A stretch of 64,000 nucleotides of DNA. Source: an uncultured Pelagibacteraceae bacterium. GTDB lineage: Bacteria > Pseudomonadota > Alphaproteobacteria > Pelagibacterales > Pelagibacteraceae. How positions within the stretch are numbered: position 1 is the stretch's first letter; every line of letters begins with the position of its first letter. Below are positions 41,265 through 51,934 of this stretch, in pieces. The notes under the pieces are model-generated. The model worked only from the letters and a program-made list of their open reading frames with translations, made no database searches and was not told the DNA's origin. The stretch is from positions 1 through 64,000 of the forward strand of contig CACHTB010000003.1 in assembly GCA_902582735.1 (NCBI GenBank). The letters run 5' to 3'. The translations under genes were made by a program, and so were the position numbers.

Positions 41265-41687
41265 TTAAATTACGACTAATTTTTCTGGTACATAATTTGA
41301 ATGATGACCTTTTAAAGAATAAATCACATTAGCGATTTCACTATTCGCCTTTTCATTAAACAGGATAAATCTGTCGCCAAGTTTTCTGAAATAATCTGAC
41401 ATTAACTTTAGTACATAGTTTCTGTCATACTTTTTCGGTATTCTTAATATGATATGACTATGAGTATTGTTTCTTACTCTTTCAATATTACAGATAAACA
41501 TAACTCTCTTATCTGGATATTTCTGAAAGTATCTGAACAACTTTTTATTAACAAATGAGTTCAGTAAATTCAGTTTCTTTATTAGTTCTTCATTAGATAT
41601 ATTTTGGTAAGTATTAGCAACTACTACTAGGTCTTTATCTAATCTCTTATCTTTTAATATTTCTTTTATTAAGTCTTGTTTAAACAT
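41265..41687 (-). CDS. small HUH-endonuclease-like (Rep- or Y1-transposase-like) protein
   Basis: HxH motif NTHSHIILRIPKKY and downstream YxxK motif NVIYSLKGHHSN. Confidence 0.5.
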   Translation of the reverse strand: MFKQDLIKEILKDKRLDKDLVVVANTYQNISNEELIKKLNLLNSFVNKKLFRYFQKYPDKRVMFICNIERVRNNTHSHIILRIPKKYDRNYVLKLMSDYFRKLGDRFILFNEKANSEIANVIYSLKGHHSNYVPEKLVVI

Positions 41688-41739
41688 AGTTATACGAACC
41701 TCATAAAGAACACTTTACAAGTTATCTCTTTTCTGTTTC

Positions 41740-41768
41740 CTTAGAATTGCCGTTAGCGATTTCCTAAG
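41740..41768. promoter_or_regulatory. stem-loop upstream of the HUH-like gene
   Basis: CTTAG-AATTGC-CGTTA-GCGATT-TC-CTAAG. Confidence 0.4.
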
Positions 41769-41840
41769 TTTTTTATTTGAACCGATATATTGTTGTCTTT
41801 AATCACAACGCTATACGCTTTTTTTAATCATTTCTAAAAA

Positions 41841-41870
41841 AGTACTTATCTATACTTATTTATACTTATG
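41841..41870 (+). repeat. three tandem 10-bp iteron-like repeats (AGTACTTATC/TATACTTATT/TATACTTATG)
   Basis: Seen directly, exact 10-bp period, upstream of the HUH-like gene. Confidence 0.6.
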
Positions 41871-42064
41871 ATGTTTTTCACATACGCCACGACTTTAAAC
41901 TCATTATTATTCTAATTGTTCTTAAGTCATAGAAGTGTGTATATTTAAGTATTTAGACAAATAGACATTCACTCGTAAAATTTTTTAGACCTCTCCAGCG
42001 TCTTTAAAATGAGTTATTTGAAATTTAAGAGATTACTTAAAATGTTAATAAATTTTCTAGTCTA

Positions 42065-42097
42065 GGTACATAGTCAGGTACATAGTTAGTACATAGT
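42065..42097 (+). repeat. three (G/A)GTACATAGT repeats (putative arm-type sites)
   Basis: 42065-42074, 42077-42086, 42088-42097; same sequence and spacing as at the left end. Confidence 0.6.
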
Positions 42098-42118
42098 AAA
42101 ATAATTTTTGAAAAGTGA

Positions 42119-42142
42119 AGTGGTACAACGAATTGTACCACT
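42119..42142. repeat. perfect 10-bp inverted repeat AGTGGTACAA-CGAA-TTGTACCACT
   Basis: Seen directly, inside right end of element. Confidence 0.75.
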
Positions 42143-42148
42143 CCTAGA

Positions 42149-42159
42149 GCGTTCTGTTG
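42149..42159 (+). repeat. right 11-bp direct repeat (putative att core)
   Basis: GCGTTCTGTTG identical to 38761-38771. Confidence 0.7.
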
Positions 42160-42186
42160 CCAGGTGCCCCGGACCTCGAATTTTGA

Positions 42187-44259
42187 TTAAATTGCTGCCT
42201 GTTTAATTGAAAGTTTAACTTTTCCTCTATCAAATCCAATGACTTTAACTTTAACCTGATCACCTTCTTTAACAACATCAGTTACTTTAGCCACTCTCTT
42301 CTCAGCAAGTTCTGAAATATGAACAAGTCCATCTTGTTTACCTAAGAAATTAACAAATGCACCAAACTCCATAATTTTCATAACTTTTCCATTATAAATT
42401 TTATTTAATTCAGCTTTTGCAGTTAGATCTTTAATCATCTGCATCGCTTTGCTCCTAGACGCTTCATCTGGTGCTGCAACTGTTACCTCGCCTTCATCGT
42501 TGATATCAACTTTAGCACCTGATACTTCAACAATTTCTCTAATGGTTGCTCCACCTTTTCCAATAACAGTTGCAATATCTTTTTTATCTACAGATATTTT
42601 CTCCATTTTTGGAGTGTGTTTTCCTACATCATCTCTTGATTTAGAAAGTGCTTTATTCATCTCCCCTAAAATGTGAATTCTTCCATCTTTAGCTTGTTTT
42701 AAAGCCTGCTCCATTATCTCAAATGTAATACCAGTAATTTTGATATCCATTTGAAGAGAAGTAATTCCGTCTTTTGTTCCAGCAACTTTAAAGTCCATAT
42801 CTCCTAGATGATCTTCATCTCCTAAAATGTCAGATAAAACACTAAAATCATCCCCTTCTTTGATTAATCCCATTGCAATCCCAGCAACAGGTTCTTTTAT
42901 AGGAACACCAGCATCCATTAATGCTAATGATGCTCCACAAACAGTTGCCATTGAAGAAGAACCATTAGACTCTGTAATCTCAGAAACTATTCTAAAAGTA
43001 TATGGGAAGATTTCCTTTGATGGTAATGATGAATTTATTGCTCTCCAAGCAAGTTTTCCATGTCCAATTTCTCTTCTTCCTGTACCAATCCTTCCAGTTT
43101 CTCCAACTGAAAAGGGTGGAAAGTTGTAATGAAGCATGAATCTTTCTTTTTGCAATCCATCTAAACTTTCAATTTTTTGTTCATCATCAGATGTACCAAG
43201 GGTAGTTGTAACAATTGCTTGTGTTTCTCCTCTTGTAAACAATGCAGATCCATGAACTCTTGGAAGAATTCCCACTTCACACATTATTGGTCTAACATCA
43301 GCTAAACCTCTTCCATCAATACGATTTTTATTTTTTAATATGTCAGTTCTAACGATTGTTTTTTCAAGATTTTTAAGCTGTGAATTTACATCTAAGTCTG
43401 TATAATTTTCATTTTCTTCATACAGTTGTTTAGCTTTATCAGTTATTTCCGAAATCATATTTGATCTTTCCTGCTTATCTCTAATTGAAAACGCCTTCGT
43501 AAGATCTGCTGTAAATTCATCTTTTAGTTTTCTCTTAACTTCAGAAAGATCTTTCTTCTCAACAACCCATTGCTCTTTTCTACATTCTTTGGCTAAATCC
43601 TCTATCATTTGAATAACTGGCACAAAGCCTTCGTGACCAAATTTTACAGCATTTAACATTTCTTCCTCTGTTAAACCATTTGCCTCTGACTCTACCATTA
43701 AAACCGCATCTTTAGTTCCTGCTACAACTAGATCTAATTTTGAATTTTTGAGTTCAACTTTCGATGGATTTAAAACATATTTTCCATCTATAAAACCAAC
43801 TCTAGATGCCCCAACAGGTCCTAAAAATGGCATGCCTGAGATTGCTAGAGCTGCTGATGAAGCAATAATTGATAAAATATCTGCTTCATTTTCTTTGTCA
43901 TAAGAAATTACAGTTGGAAGCACTTGTACTTCATTTTTGAATTCATCTGGAAACAAAGGTCTAATCGGTCTATCAATTAATCTTGAGATTAATGTTTCGC
44001 TCTCTGTTGGCCTTGCTTCTCTTTTAAAATACCCACCAGGAATTTTTCCTGCTGCATAATATTTTTCTTGATAGTTTACTGATAAAGGAAAGTAATCTAC
44101 ATCTGGATTAACTTTTTTTGCTCCAACAGCTGTCGCTAATACAACTGTTTCACCACATTGTGCAATAATTGCACCATCTGCTTGTCTTGCTATTTTTCCT
44201 GTTTCTAAACTTATCTTTTTTCCTGCTACTTCTAATTCCTTCTTTACTACCTTAAACAT
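42187..44259 (-). CDS. pnp: polyribonucleotide nucleotidyltransferase
   Basis: Two RNase PH domains, KH ([11 protein letters not shown]) and S1 domains. Confidence 0.98.
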   Translation of the reverse strand: MFKVVKKELEVAGKKISLETGKIARQADGAIIAQCGETVVLATAVGAKKVNPDVDYFPLSVNYQEKYYAAGKIPGGYFKREARPTESETLISRLIDRPIRPLFPDEFKNEVQVLPTVISYDKENEADILSIIASSAALAISGMPFLGPVGASRVGFIDGKYVLNPSKVELKNSKLDLVVAGTKDAVLMVESEANGLTEEEMLNAVKFGHEGFVPVIQMIEDLAKECRKEQWVVEKKDLSEVKRKLKDEFTADLTKAFSIRDKQERSNMISEITDKAKQLYEENENYTDLDVNSQLKNLEKTIVRTDILKNKNRIDGRGLADVRPIMCEVGILPRVHGSALFTRGETQAIVTTTLGTSDDEQKIESLDGLQKERFMLHYNFPPFSVGETGRIGTGRREIGHGKLAWRAINSSLPSKEIFPYTFRIVSEITESNGSSSMATVCGASLALMDAGVPIKEPVAGIAMGLIKEGDDFSVLSDILGDEDHLGDMDFKVAGTKDGITSLQMDIKITGITFEIMEQALKQAKDGRIHILGEMNKALSKSRDDVGKHTPKMEKISVDKKDIATVIGKGGATIREIVEVSGAKVDINDEGEVTVAAPDEASRSKAMQMIKDLTAKAELNKIYNGKVMKIMEFGAFVNFLGKQDGLVHISELAEKRVAKVTDVVKEGDQVKVKVIGFDRGKVKLSIKQAAI

Positions 44260-44269
44260 TATTCCCTAC

Positions 44270-44521
44270 TTACTTCCTTAGATTTAGTTTTGATATTACT
44301 TCCTTATAAGACTCGATTTTATTTTTCTTTAAATAGTCCAATAGTTTCTTCCTTCTATTAACAGCTCTCAATAAACCTACTGATGAGTGTTTATCTTTCT
44401 TAAACTGTTTAATATGTTTTGATAGGTTCTCAATTTTATCTGTCAATTGAGCAACCTGAACTTCAGATGACCCTGTATCTTTGTCATGGATCGCTAGTTC
44501 TTTTGCTTTTTTTGCCATCAT
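44270..44521 (-). CDS. rpsO: 30S ribosomal protein S15
   Basis: DTGSSEVQVAQLTDKIENL, GLLRAVNRRKKLLDYL. Confidence 0.97.
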   Translation of the reverse strand: MMAKKAKELAIHDKDTGSSEVQVAQLTDKIENLSKHIKQFKKDKHSSVGLLRAVNRRKKLLDYLKKNKIESYKEVISKLNLRK

Positions 44522-44528
44522 ATTATCC

Positions 44529-44891
44529 TTATTTATTTGTTTGTTTTATTAAGTTTTCAATTTTTTCAGCATAATCAAACGAATCATCTTTCACAAAATA
44601 GAGTTTTGGTAAAAACTTCATAACTATTTTCTTTGAAAGTACTTTTCTAATTACAAATGAAAATTCTTTTAATTTTGCAACTACATCATCAGCCTCTCTA
44701 CCACCTAAAGGCATTACAAATATTTTTGCAGTTTTTAAATCTGGAGACATTCTAACTTCAGTAACTGTAATTTCTTTTGTTGATATAGGAAGTTTTGCTT
44801 CATCTCTTATAAATAACATGCCCAAAGCCTGTTTTATCATCTCGCCAACTCTTAATTGTCTTTGTGTTATTGGTTTACCCAAACTAGTCAT
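44529..44891 (-). CDS. rbfA: ribosome-binding factor A
   Basis: RQLRVGEMIKQAL, TVTEVRMSPDLKTAKIFVMP. Confidence 0.95.
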   Translation of the reverse strand: MTSLGKPITQRQLRVGEMIKQALGMLFIRDEAKLPISTKEITVTEVRMSPDLKTAKIFVMPLGGREADDVVAKLKEFSFVIRKVLSKKIVMKFLPKLYFVKDDSFDYAEKIENLIKQTNK

Positions 44892-47113
44892 TAAATTGTT
44901 CTCTCAGTTACTGTTGAATTATATACTTCAATGATATCTTTTTTTTGGAAGTCAACAAAATCTTTCAGAGTAATTCCACACTCTAGACCTGCAGAAACCT
45001 GTTTAGTTTGATTTTTTTCTCTAAATATTGAGCCGATTTTACCATTAAATATAATTGCTCCATCTCGTATTACTCTTGCACTCGAATCTTGTGTAATCTC
45101 ACCGTCTATAACTTTAGAACCTGCAACTTTTCCAACTTTTGAAACTTTAAATATTTCAAGTATTTCTGCGGTTCCAATGATTTTTTCATCAACTTCGGGA
45201 GTTAATAAACCTGACATCTTACTCTTTATAAAATCTAATACCTCATAAATGATGTTGTAAGATGAAATAACAATTTTTTCTTGCTCAGCTCTTTTCTTTG
45301 CCTCTTTACTTGGTTTAACATTAAATGCTATCAAAACAGCATTTGAAGCTTTTGCTAAAGTTACATCTGTTTCAGTTACCATCCCAATATCTGACAATAA
45401 AATCTTAGGTTTTACTTCATCGTGTTTTATTTGATTAATTGCATTTTTAATCGCCTCAGACGATCCATGAACATCAGATTTTACAATGATATTTAATTCC
45501 TCTGATGCAGTATCTTTAAATGCAGAGTCTTGTGTTACAAAAGTTAATGAGTTTTTACCGTCCTTAGTTTCTTGAATTCTAGCATCACACAGAGATTTTG
45601 CCTCTTTTTCACTCTCTAAAACTATAAAATCATCTCCTGCTTTTGCTGCACCATTTATACCTAGAATTTCAACTGGTGTAGCTGGTTCTGCTTGTTCTAT
45701 ATTTATTCCTTGGTCATTAATAATTGCTCTTACCTTTCCCCATTTTAAACCACTTACAAAAAAATCACCTTTTTTTAAAGTTCCAGCAGTAACGATAACA
45801 TTTGCAATAGGACCTCTCCCAATATCAATTTTAGATTCTAAAACAATTCCTTTAGCTTCTGTTTCAAAATCAGTTTTTAAATCTAAAAGCTCGGCTTGTA
45901 AGATAATACTCTCAACTAATTTATCTAAATTCTGCTTTGTCTTGGTTGAAATCTCAACCATCAATGTATCTCCAGATAGGTCTTCGGCAATTAATTCATA
46001 TTCTAATAATTGATTCTTAATTTTTTGTGGGTCAGCCTCTGGCAAATCACATTTGTTTATTGCAACAACAATTGGGACTTTTGCTGCTTTTGCATGTTTT
46101 ATGGATTCTATTGTTTGAGGTTTCACTCCATCGTCTGCTGCTACAACAAGAATAACTAAATCGGTTAACTTTGATCCTCTTGCCCTCATTTCTGTGAAGG
46201 CTGCGTGGCCAGGCGTATCTATAAAAGTAATTTTATTAGACTGATGTATAATTTGGTAGGCACCAATATGTTGAGTAATTCCACCAAACTCTCCTGATAC
46301 TACATTCGCTTTTCTTAAAACATCAAGAACTGACGTTTTTCCATGATCCACATGTCCCATTACAGTAACAATTGGAGCTCTACTTTTTAAATTCTCGGCT
46401 TTAACTTCTTTTATTTTTTCAATTATTTCCTCTGCCTTTTCTTCTCTAATTGGATTATGTCCAAATTCTTTTACTAAATATTCAGCAGTATCAGAGTCAA
46501 TTGTATGGTTTATAGTTACAGTAACTCCCATACCTAATAAATGTTTTAAAATATTGCTCGACTGTTCAGCCATTCTATTTGCAAGTTCTCGAATTGTAAC
46601 AACTTCAGGTATTTTAACGTCTCTTTTGACTGGTTTTAAACTGTCCTTATTGTCTTCTTGATTTAACAGTCTATTCTCTTTTTGTTTTGCTCTTTTTAAT
46701 GATGCTAAGCTTCTTCCTTTTCCTGTAAAGTCTTCATTACTAAGTGCTCTGGATACTGTTAATTTTAATTCTCTTCTTTTTGAAGTTCCTTTTCCAGTTT
46801 TTGTATCTTTACTTAAGGTTGTTTCTCCTTTTAATCTTCTTGTTGCTCTTTGCTCTGCAAGCTTTCGTCTTTCAAAATCTGAACTAGGAGAAGTAGTTGG
46901 TTTAGAAAAAGTATTATTTCTGGGTACAAAAGGTGCACTCCCTTTAGGTCTTTCATTTGATGAATTTGGTCTCGAGTAGTTTGATTTAGTTCCAAATCTA
47001 GGTTTTTTTTCAATAACAACAGTATTTTTTGACTGCGATTTAGCTTGCTCTATGCTGTTTATAGTTTTTTTTGAACTTCCTGAAATTGATAACTTTAATT
47101 TTTTCTTTTCCAT
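44891..47113 (-). CDS. infB: translation initiation factor IF-2
   Basis: [31 protein letters not shown]. Confidence 0.98.
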   Translation of the reverse strand: MEKKKLKLSISGSSKKTINSIEQAKSQSKNTVVIEKKPRFGTKSNYSRPNSSNERPKGSAPFVPRNNTFSKPTTSPSSDFERRKLAEQRATRRLKGETTLSKDTKTGKGTSKRRELKLTVSRALSNEDFTGKGRSLASLKRAKQKENRLLNQEDNKDSLKPVKRDVKIPEVVTIRELANRMAEQSSNILKHLLGMGVTVTINHTIDSDTAEYLVKEFGHNPIREEKAEEIIEKIKEVKAENLKSRAPIVTVMGHVDHGKTSVLDVLRKANVVSGEFGGITQHIGAYQIIHQSNKITFIDTPGHAAFTEMRARGSKLTDLVILVVAADDGVKPQTIESIKHAKAAKVPIVVAINKCDLPEADPQKIKNQLLEYELIAEDLSGDTLMVEISTKTKQNLDKLVESIILQAELLDLKTDFETEAKGIVLESKIDIGRGPIANVIVTAGTLKKGDFFVSGLKWGKVRAIINDQGINIEQAEPATPVEILGINGAAKAGDDFIVLESEKEAKSLCDARIQETKDGKNSLTFVTQDSAFKDTASEELNIIVKSDVHGSSEAIKNAINQIKHDEVKPKILLSDIGMVTETDVTLAKASNAVLIAFNVKPSKEAKKRAEQEKIVISSYNIIYEVLDFIKSKMSGLLTPEVDEKIIGTAEILEIFKVSKVGKVAGSKVIDGEITQDSSARVIRDGAIIFNGKIGSIFREKNQTKQVSAGLECGITLKDFVDFQKKDIIEVYNSTVTERTI

Positions 47114-47123
47114 CTTTCATCTC

Positions 47124-48677
47124 TCAATCTTTATAAACTTTGTCGCGAGCAGACATAATTAAACTATCTGCCTCTTGTTTTGATAAAGCAAAATCCTCTA
47201 AATATCCTTTGATTTTTACCCTCTCACCTTTAACAACATCATAACCGCCTGTAAGCTCATCAGATGCTAAATCTGCAAAGTCAGTTAACGTTAAAATATT
47301 TTGTTCACCTAATGTAACTAACATGCCTGGCGTTAAACCCTCATGATTAATAAGTTCATTTTCTAGACCCAGATCTTTTACTCTTTTTGCAATTTCCTCT
47401 TGGTCTTTTTGATAAAACTCTTTTGCTCTATCAATAAGTTCTTTTGCTGTATCTTCTTCGATACCCTCAATTTTTGTTAAGGCCTCAGGTTCACTATCCT
47501 TAATATCATCAATTGTTGAAAATCCTTCGGCTACCAGTAGTTGACCCAATGTCTCGTCTAGTTCTAAATTTTTCACAAAATTATCAGTTTTTTCTTTAAA
47601 TTCTATTTGTCTTCTCTCTGAGTCCTCTTGATCTGTCATTATGTTAATCTCATAGTTCAGAAGTTTAGTAGCCAATCGAACATTTTGACCTCTTCTACCT
47701 ATAGCTTTACTTAAATTTTCTTCAGTAAGGATCACGTCTAATTTCTTTGCATCATTATCAACATTAACTCTTTGTACTTCAGCTGGTGATAGCGCATTTG
47801 CTACGACTACTGCTGGGTCCTCTGACCAATTTACAATATCAATTTTCTCACCTTGAAGTTCATTTACAACTGCTTGAACTCTACTACCTCTCATTCCCAC
47901 GCAAGCACCAACGGGATCTAATGAAGTATCAATTGCTCTAACGCAAATTTTTGCTCTACTTCCTGGATCTCTAGAAGAAGATTTTATCTCAATAAGTCCA
48001 TCGTAAATCTCTGGAACTTCTTGGATAAATAATTTTTCCATAAATTTTGGATGTGCTCTAGATAAAAATATCTGTTGTCCTCTTGGCTCTCTTCTTACAT
48101 CTAAGCAGTAAGCTTTAATTCTATCTCCTGCCTTAATATTTTCTCTAGGTATTAATTCATTTTTTTGGATTATTGCTTCTGTTCTGCCAAGATCTACGAT
48201 TATGTTTCCGAATTCTAATCTTTTAACAATTCCACTTAATATTGTATCCTTTTTGTCTATAAAATCGTTAAATTGTCTTTCTCTCTCTGCCTCTCTAACA
48301 TTAAAGCTTATTACTTGTTTTGCAGTTTGTGCAGCAATTCTTCCAAAATCAAATGATGGCAGAGGTTGCAAAACTTCATCACCAACTTTTTTGTCTTTAT
48401 TCTTTTCATTAAGCTTAATTGCATCATCTAAACTAATCTCTAAATTTGAGTTCTCTGGGCTATCAACAATTTGTAGTTTTCTAAAAATTCCTATGTCACC
48501 GTTGTCGCGATTTATCTCTACTTTTATCTCATTTTCAGATCCAAATTTTGATTTTGCAGCCTTTGCAATACCATTTTCCATTGAGTCAATTATCAACTCT
48601 TTATCAATTGATTTTTCTAAAGCTACTGCTTCAGCAATTCGTAATAACTCAAGTTTATCTGCTCTTCTGTTTAACAT
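47124..48677 (-). CDS. nusA: transcription termination/antitermination factor NusA
   Basis: S1/KH layout; DPVGACVGMRGSRVQAVVNEL, IGRRGQNVRLA. Confidence 0.97.
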   Translation of the reverse strand: MLNRRADKLELLRIAEAVALEKSIDKELIIDSMENGIAKAAKSKFGSENEIKVEINRDNGDIGIFRKLQIVDSPENSNLEISLDDAIKLNEKNKDKKVGDEVLQPLPSFDFGRIAAQTAKQVISFNVREAERERQFNDFIDKKDTILSGIVKRLEFGNIIVDLGRTEAIIQKNELIPRENIKAGDRIKAYCLDVRREPRGQQIFLSRAHPKFMEKLFIQEVPEIYDGLIEIKSSSRDPGSRAKICVRAIDTSLDPVGACVGMRGSRVQAVVNELQGEKIDIVNWSEDPAVVVANALSPAEVQRVNVDNDAKKLDVILTEENLSKAIGRRGQNVRLATKLLNYEINIMTDQEDSERRQIEFKEKTDNFVKNLELDETLGQLLVAEGFSTIDDIKDSEPEALTKIEGIEEDTAKELIDRAKEFYQKDQEEIAKRVKDLGLENELINHEGLTPGMLVTLGEQNILTLTDFADLASDELTGGYDVVKGERVKIKGYLEDFALSKQEADSLIMSARDKVYKD

Positions 48678-48695
48678 TTAAGTTTTCTCCAAAAA

Positions 48696-48717
48696 AAAAT
48701 GGGCCGAGGCCCATTTT
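48696..48717 (-). terminator. rho-independent terminator downstream of metK
   Basis: Minus strand AAAATGGGCC-TC-GGCCCATTTT followed by T run. Confidence 0.88.
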
Positions 48718-48773
48718 GAAATTTCAATAATGTATACGGAATATATTTGCTTTTTTTAAATATTCAACTTTAT

Positions 48774-49943
48774 TTAACTATTAAATATGTTTGATTTATC
48801 AGTTTTTTCCCATGAAAATGATCCATCTGATTCTGGCTCTCTCCCAAAATGACCATATGCTGCAGTTTTTTGATAAATAGGTTTATTTAAACTCAACATT
48901 TCTCTAATTCCTCTAGGACTTAAATCAAAATTTTCTCTTATTAACTTTTCAACATGTCTGTTTTGTTCTTCATCATTAGTGAAAAGATTAACATAAATAG
49001 AAAGTGGTTTGGAGACACCAATAGCGTACGCAAGCTGTATCAAACATCTATCAGAAATTTTTGATGCAACTATATTTTTTGCTAAATATCTAGAAGCATA
49101 AGCTGCTGATCTATCAACTTTTGTAGGATCTTTTCCTGAAAATGCTCCACCACCATGAGGAGCAGCACCACCATAAGTATCAACTATAATTTTTCTCCCA
49201 GTCAATCCAGCATCTCCATCTGGTCCACCAATAACAAAATTTCCTGTTGGATTTACATAAATTTCATCCTCGCTAAGATCTGATAATAAGTTTTTAGGTA
49301 TAGATTTTTCAATGTAAGGTTTAACTAATTCTCTAACATCTGCTTGGTTTACATCTGCAGAATGTTGTGTTGATATTACTACTGATTTAACAGCTGCGGG
49401 TTTACCCTCTTTATACTCTATTGTTATTTGACTTTTTGAATCAGGTTCTATGTTTTTTAATTTCCCTGATTTTCTATCTTCAGCCATTAGTCTTAATATT
49501 TTATGTGAATAGTGAATAGGAGCTGGCATTAAAACGTCTGTTTCATCACATGCATAGCCGAACATGATACCTTGATCTCCGGCACCTTCATCCTTATTTC
49601 CAGATGCATCAACACCCATTGCAATATCTGCAGATTGCGAATGCAAATGACTCTCAATTTTTGTAGCTTCTTTGTAAGAGAAACCATCTTGATCATATCC
49701 AATATCTTTAATGCAATCTCTGACTTTTGAAATCAATTCATCTTTTTTGATTTCTGGACCTCTAACCTCACCTGCCAAAACAACTTTATTAGTTGTCGTT
49801 AATGTTTCACACGCTACTCTAGATTGGGGTTCGTTAGCTAAATAATTATCTACTACCATATCTGAAATTCTATCTGATACTTTATCTGGATGACCTTCTG
49901 ATACAGACTCGCTAGTGAAAAGGAAATTTTTAAGATTATTCAT
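48774..49943 (-). CDS. metK: S-adenosylmethionine synthetase
   Basis: [28 protein letters not shown]. Confidence 0.98.
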   Translation of the reverse strand: MNNLKNFLFTSESVSEGHPDKVSDRISDMVVDNYLANEPQSRVACETLTTTNKVVLAGEVRGPEIKKDELISKVRDCIKDIGYDQDGFSYKEATKIESHLHSQSADIAMGVDASGNKDEGAGDQGIMFGYACDETDVLMPAPIHYSHKILRLMAEDRKSGKLKNIEPDSKSQITIEYKEGKPAAVKSVVISTQHSADVNQADVRELVKPYIEKSIPKNLLSDLSEDEIYVNPTGNFVIGGPDGDAGLTGRKIIVDTYGGAAPHGGGAFSGKDPTKVDRSAAYASRYLAKNIVASKISDRCLIQLAYAIGVSKPLSIYVNLFTNDEEQNRHVEKLIRENFDLSPRGIREMLSLNKPIYQKTAAYGHFGREPESDGSFSWEKTDKSNIFNS

Positions 49944-51483
49944 GATCCAATCTTCTAATAGATAATATTAAAAAAATATAGATAAAAATTAATACAAAAT
50001 ACATTTTATTTCCATATTTAGAAAAAAGTGTAACTTTATGCTTAATTTCGTTAGTATAAATAGAACCAGTTTCCTCTAAATCAATTAATGATTTAATTTT
50101 ACCGGTTGGATTGATAATTGCAGAAATACCATTGTTTGCTGATCTTATTAGTGTTTTGCCTTGCTCAATAGATCTAAACCTAGAGTGAGCATAGTGTTGG
50201 TATGGGCCTATTGAATTTCCAAACCAACCATCCTCGGAAATATTAATTATTAAATCATAATCTAAATTATTATTGAATGTCCCTGCATAAATTATTTCAT
50301 AACAAATTGTAGCTAATAGTTTTAAATTAATATCTTCAATGTTTAAAATTGCTTTTTTATCTTTTCCTTTAGTGTAAGATTGATAATTATTGGTTAAACT
50401 TTTAAGCCCTATAAAAGACAGAACATTCTCTAGAGGTAAAAACTCACCAAATGGAACTAATTTCCTCTTATCGTAATAATCGATTACATTCGATTGATTA
50501 TCAATAACTGCAATGGAGTTAAAATACTCAGTTTTACCGTTTAAATTCACCTTCCTATTTAAACCTAGCAAAATAAAATGATACTTATCAAAATTTTTAC
50601 TAAAAATTTCTTTGTATGAACTAATATTACTCATGTTTGTCAAAGGTAAAACACCTTCTGGCCAGATAAAAATTGTCTTTTTTCCAAAATATCTTTGTGG
50701 ATCACTCAGATTGACCAAATTTTTAATTATTGAATATTCATCTACATTCGATGAATAAAATCTTTCTAAAGATACTTTGGTAGAAATAGTAACAATATTT
50801 ATATTATTTTTATCACTTTTTATACTCAGATTATTTAAGCTGACATATCCATAAATCAAATTAGATATGACTAAAATTCCAACAATAAAAATACAATAAA
50901 TATTTTTTTTTGACTTTTTGATAAACCATATAGCTGGTATTGTAAACAAAGTGATACATAGCAGATTAAATCCATACATTCCCGCTAAAGAGTTGATTTG
51001 AATAAACTCTGTTTGATCAGAAAAACTATAAGCTATTAAGTTCCATGGGAAACCAGAAAGTACAATTCCACGAATATATTCAATAATACTTAAAACAAGT
51101 GAAAATATAAGAACTGAAGAAATAATTTTTTTTTGACTTAGAAAAAATTTTATTATCAAGGTTGCAATACCAAAAAAGATTGAGATGAATGCTGGAATAC
51201 AAACAATTGATATTGGTATTAAAAATTTAAAATTATTATCAAATGTAAGAGAAATTGATATCCAATATAAACTGCAAATAAAATATCCAAACCCAAAAAA
51301 CCATCCGTAAAGAAAAAAAATTAATTTGGATTTATTTGAATTCTTAGCTTCAACTAAAAATAAAAATAAAAATGTAAAAGATATAAAATTTATAAAAAAA
51401 AAATTATATGGAGGTAAACTAAATGATGAAACACCACCAAGTAAAAATAAAATTAAAAAATTTAGTTTTTCAGATTTTGTCAA
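49936..51483 (-). CDS. lnt: apolipoprotein N-acyltransferase
   Basis: Polytopic N-terminus, nitrilase-like domain ([27 protein letters not shown]). Confidence 0.93.
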   Translation of the reverse strand: MTKSEKLNFLILFLLGGVSSFSLPPYNFFFINFISFTFLFLFLVEAKNSNKSKLIFFLYGWFFGFGYFICSLYWISISLTFDNNFKFLIPISIVCIPAFISIFFGIATLIIKFFLSQKKIISSVLIFSLVLSIIEYIRGIVLSGFPWNLIAYSFSDQTEFIQINSLAGMYGFNLLCITLFTIPAIWFIKKSKKNIYCIFIVGILVISNLIYGYVSLNNLSIKSDKNNINIVTISTKVSLERFYSSNVDEYSIIKNLVNLSDPQRYFGKKTIFIWPEGVLPLTNMSNISSYKEIFSKNFDKYHFILLGLNRKVNLNGKTEYFNSIAVIDNQSNVIDYYDKRKLVPFGEFLPLENVLSFIGLKSLTNNYQSYTKGKDKKAILNIEDINLKLLATICYEIIYAGTFNNNLDYDLIINISEDGWFGNSIGPYQHYAHSRFRSIEQGKTLIRSANNGISAIINPTGKIKSLIDLEETGSIYTNEIKHKVTLFSKYGNKMYFVLIFIYIFLILSIRRLDHE

Positions 51484-51487
51484 AAGT

Positions 51488-51934
51488 TTAACTTATTGAG
51501 TTTAATATTTTATTTTCTTCTTTATTCATTATTTTGAAATCTTTTATTTTTTTATGATCAAAACCTAGAAGATGCAAAAATCCATGGATAAAAGTCATTT
51601 CTAAAATAAAATTTTTTTTATTTGGAAAAATATATTGATAACTGATAATTATATCTCCAAGATAAATTTCTTTTTTTTTTAATTCTTTTTTTAAATCTGT
51701 TTTTAAAAACGAAGGAAATGACAATACATCTGTATGATTATTTTTTTTTCTAAATTTATAATTTAGTTTTTTAATATTTGTATTATTTGAGAGTAATAAA
51801 GTAAAATTTACTTTTTTATTAGAGTAAAAATATTTTTTTGGAAATCGCCTTAAGATTTTGTCAAAAAATAATTGTGGTTTATTTAAACTCTTTTTCCATT
51901 TCTTATGATCAACGAGTACATTTACACTAATCAT
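51488..51934 (-). CDS. ybeY: endoribonuclease YbeY
   Basis: TDVLSFPS, HGFLHLLGFDH. Confidence 0.94.
   Translation of the reverse strand: MISVNVLVDHKKWKKSLNKPQLFFDKILRRFPKKYFYSNKKVNFTLLLSNNTNIKKLNYKFRKKNNHTDVLSFPSFLKTDLKKELKKKEIYLGDIIISYQYIFPNKKNFILEMTFIHGFLHLLGFDHKKIKDFKIMNKEENKILNSIS

Larger units (their letters stand above)
38761..42159. mobile_element. small degraded integrative element between fabI and pnp
   Basis: 11-bp direct repeats GCGTTCTGTTG at 38761-38771 and 42149-42159; GTACATAGT repeats just inside both ends; tyrosine recombinase fragment; non-housekeeping cargo. Confidence 0.75.
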
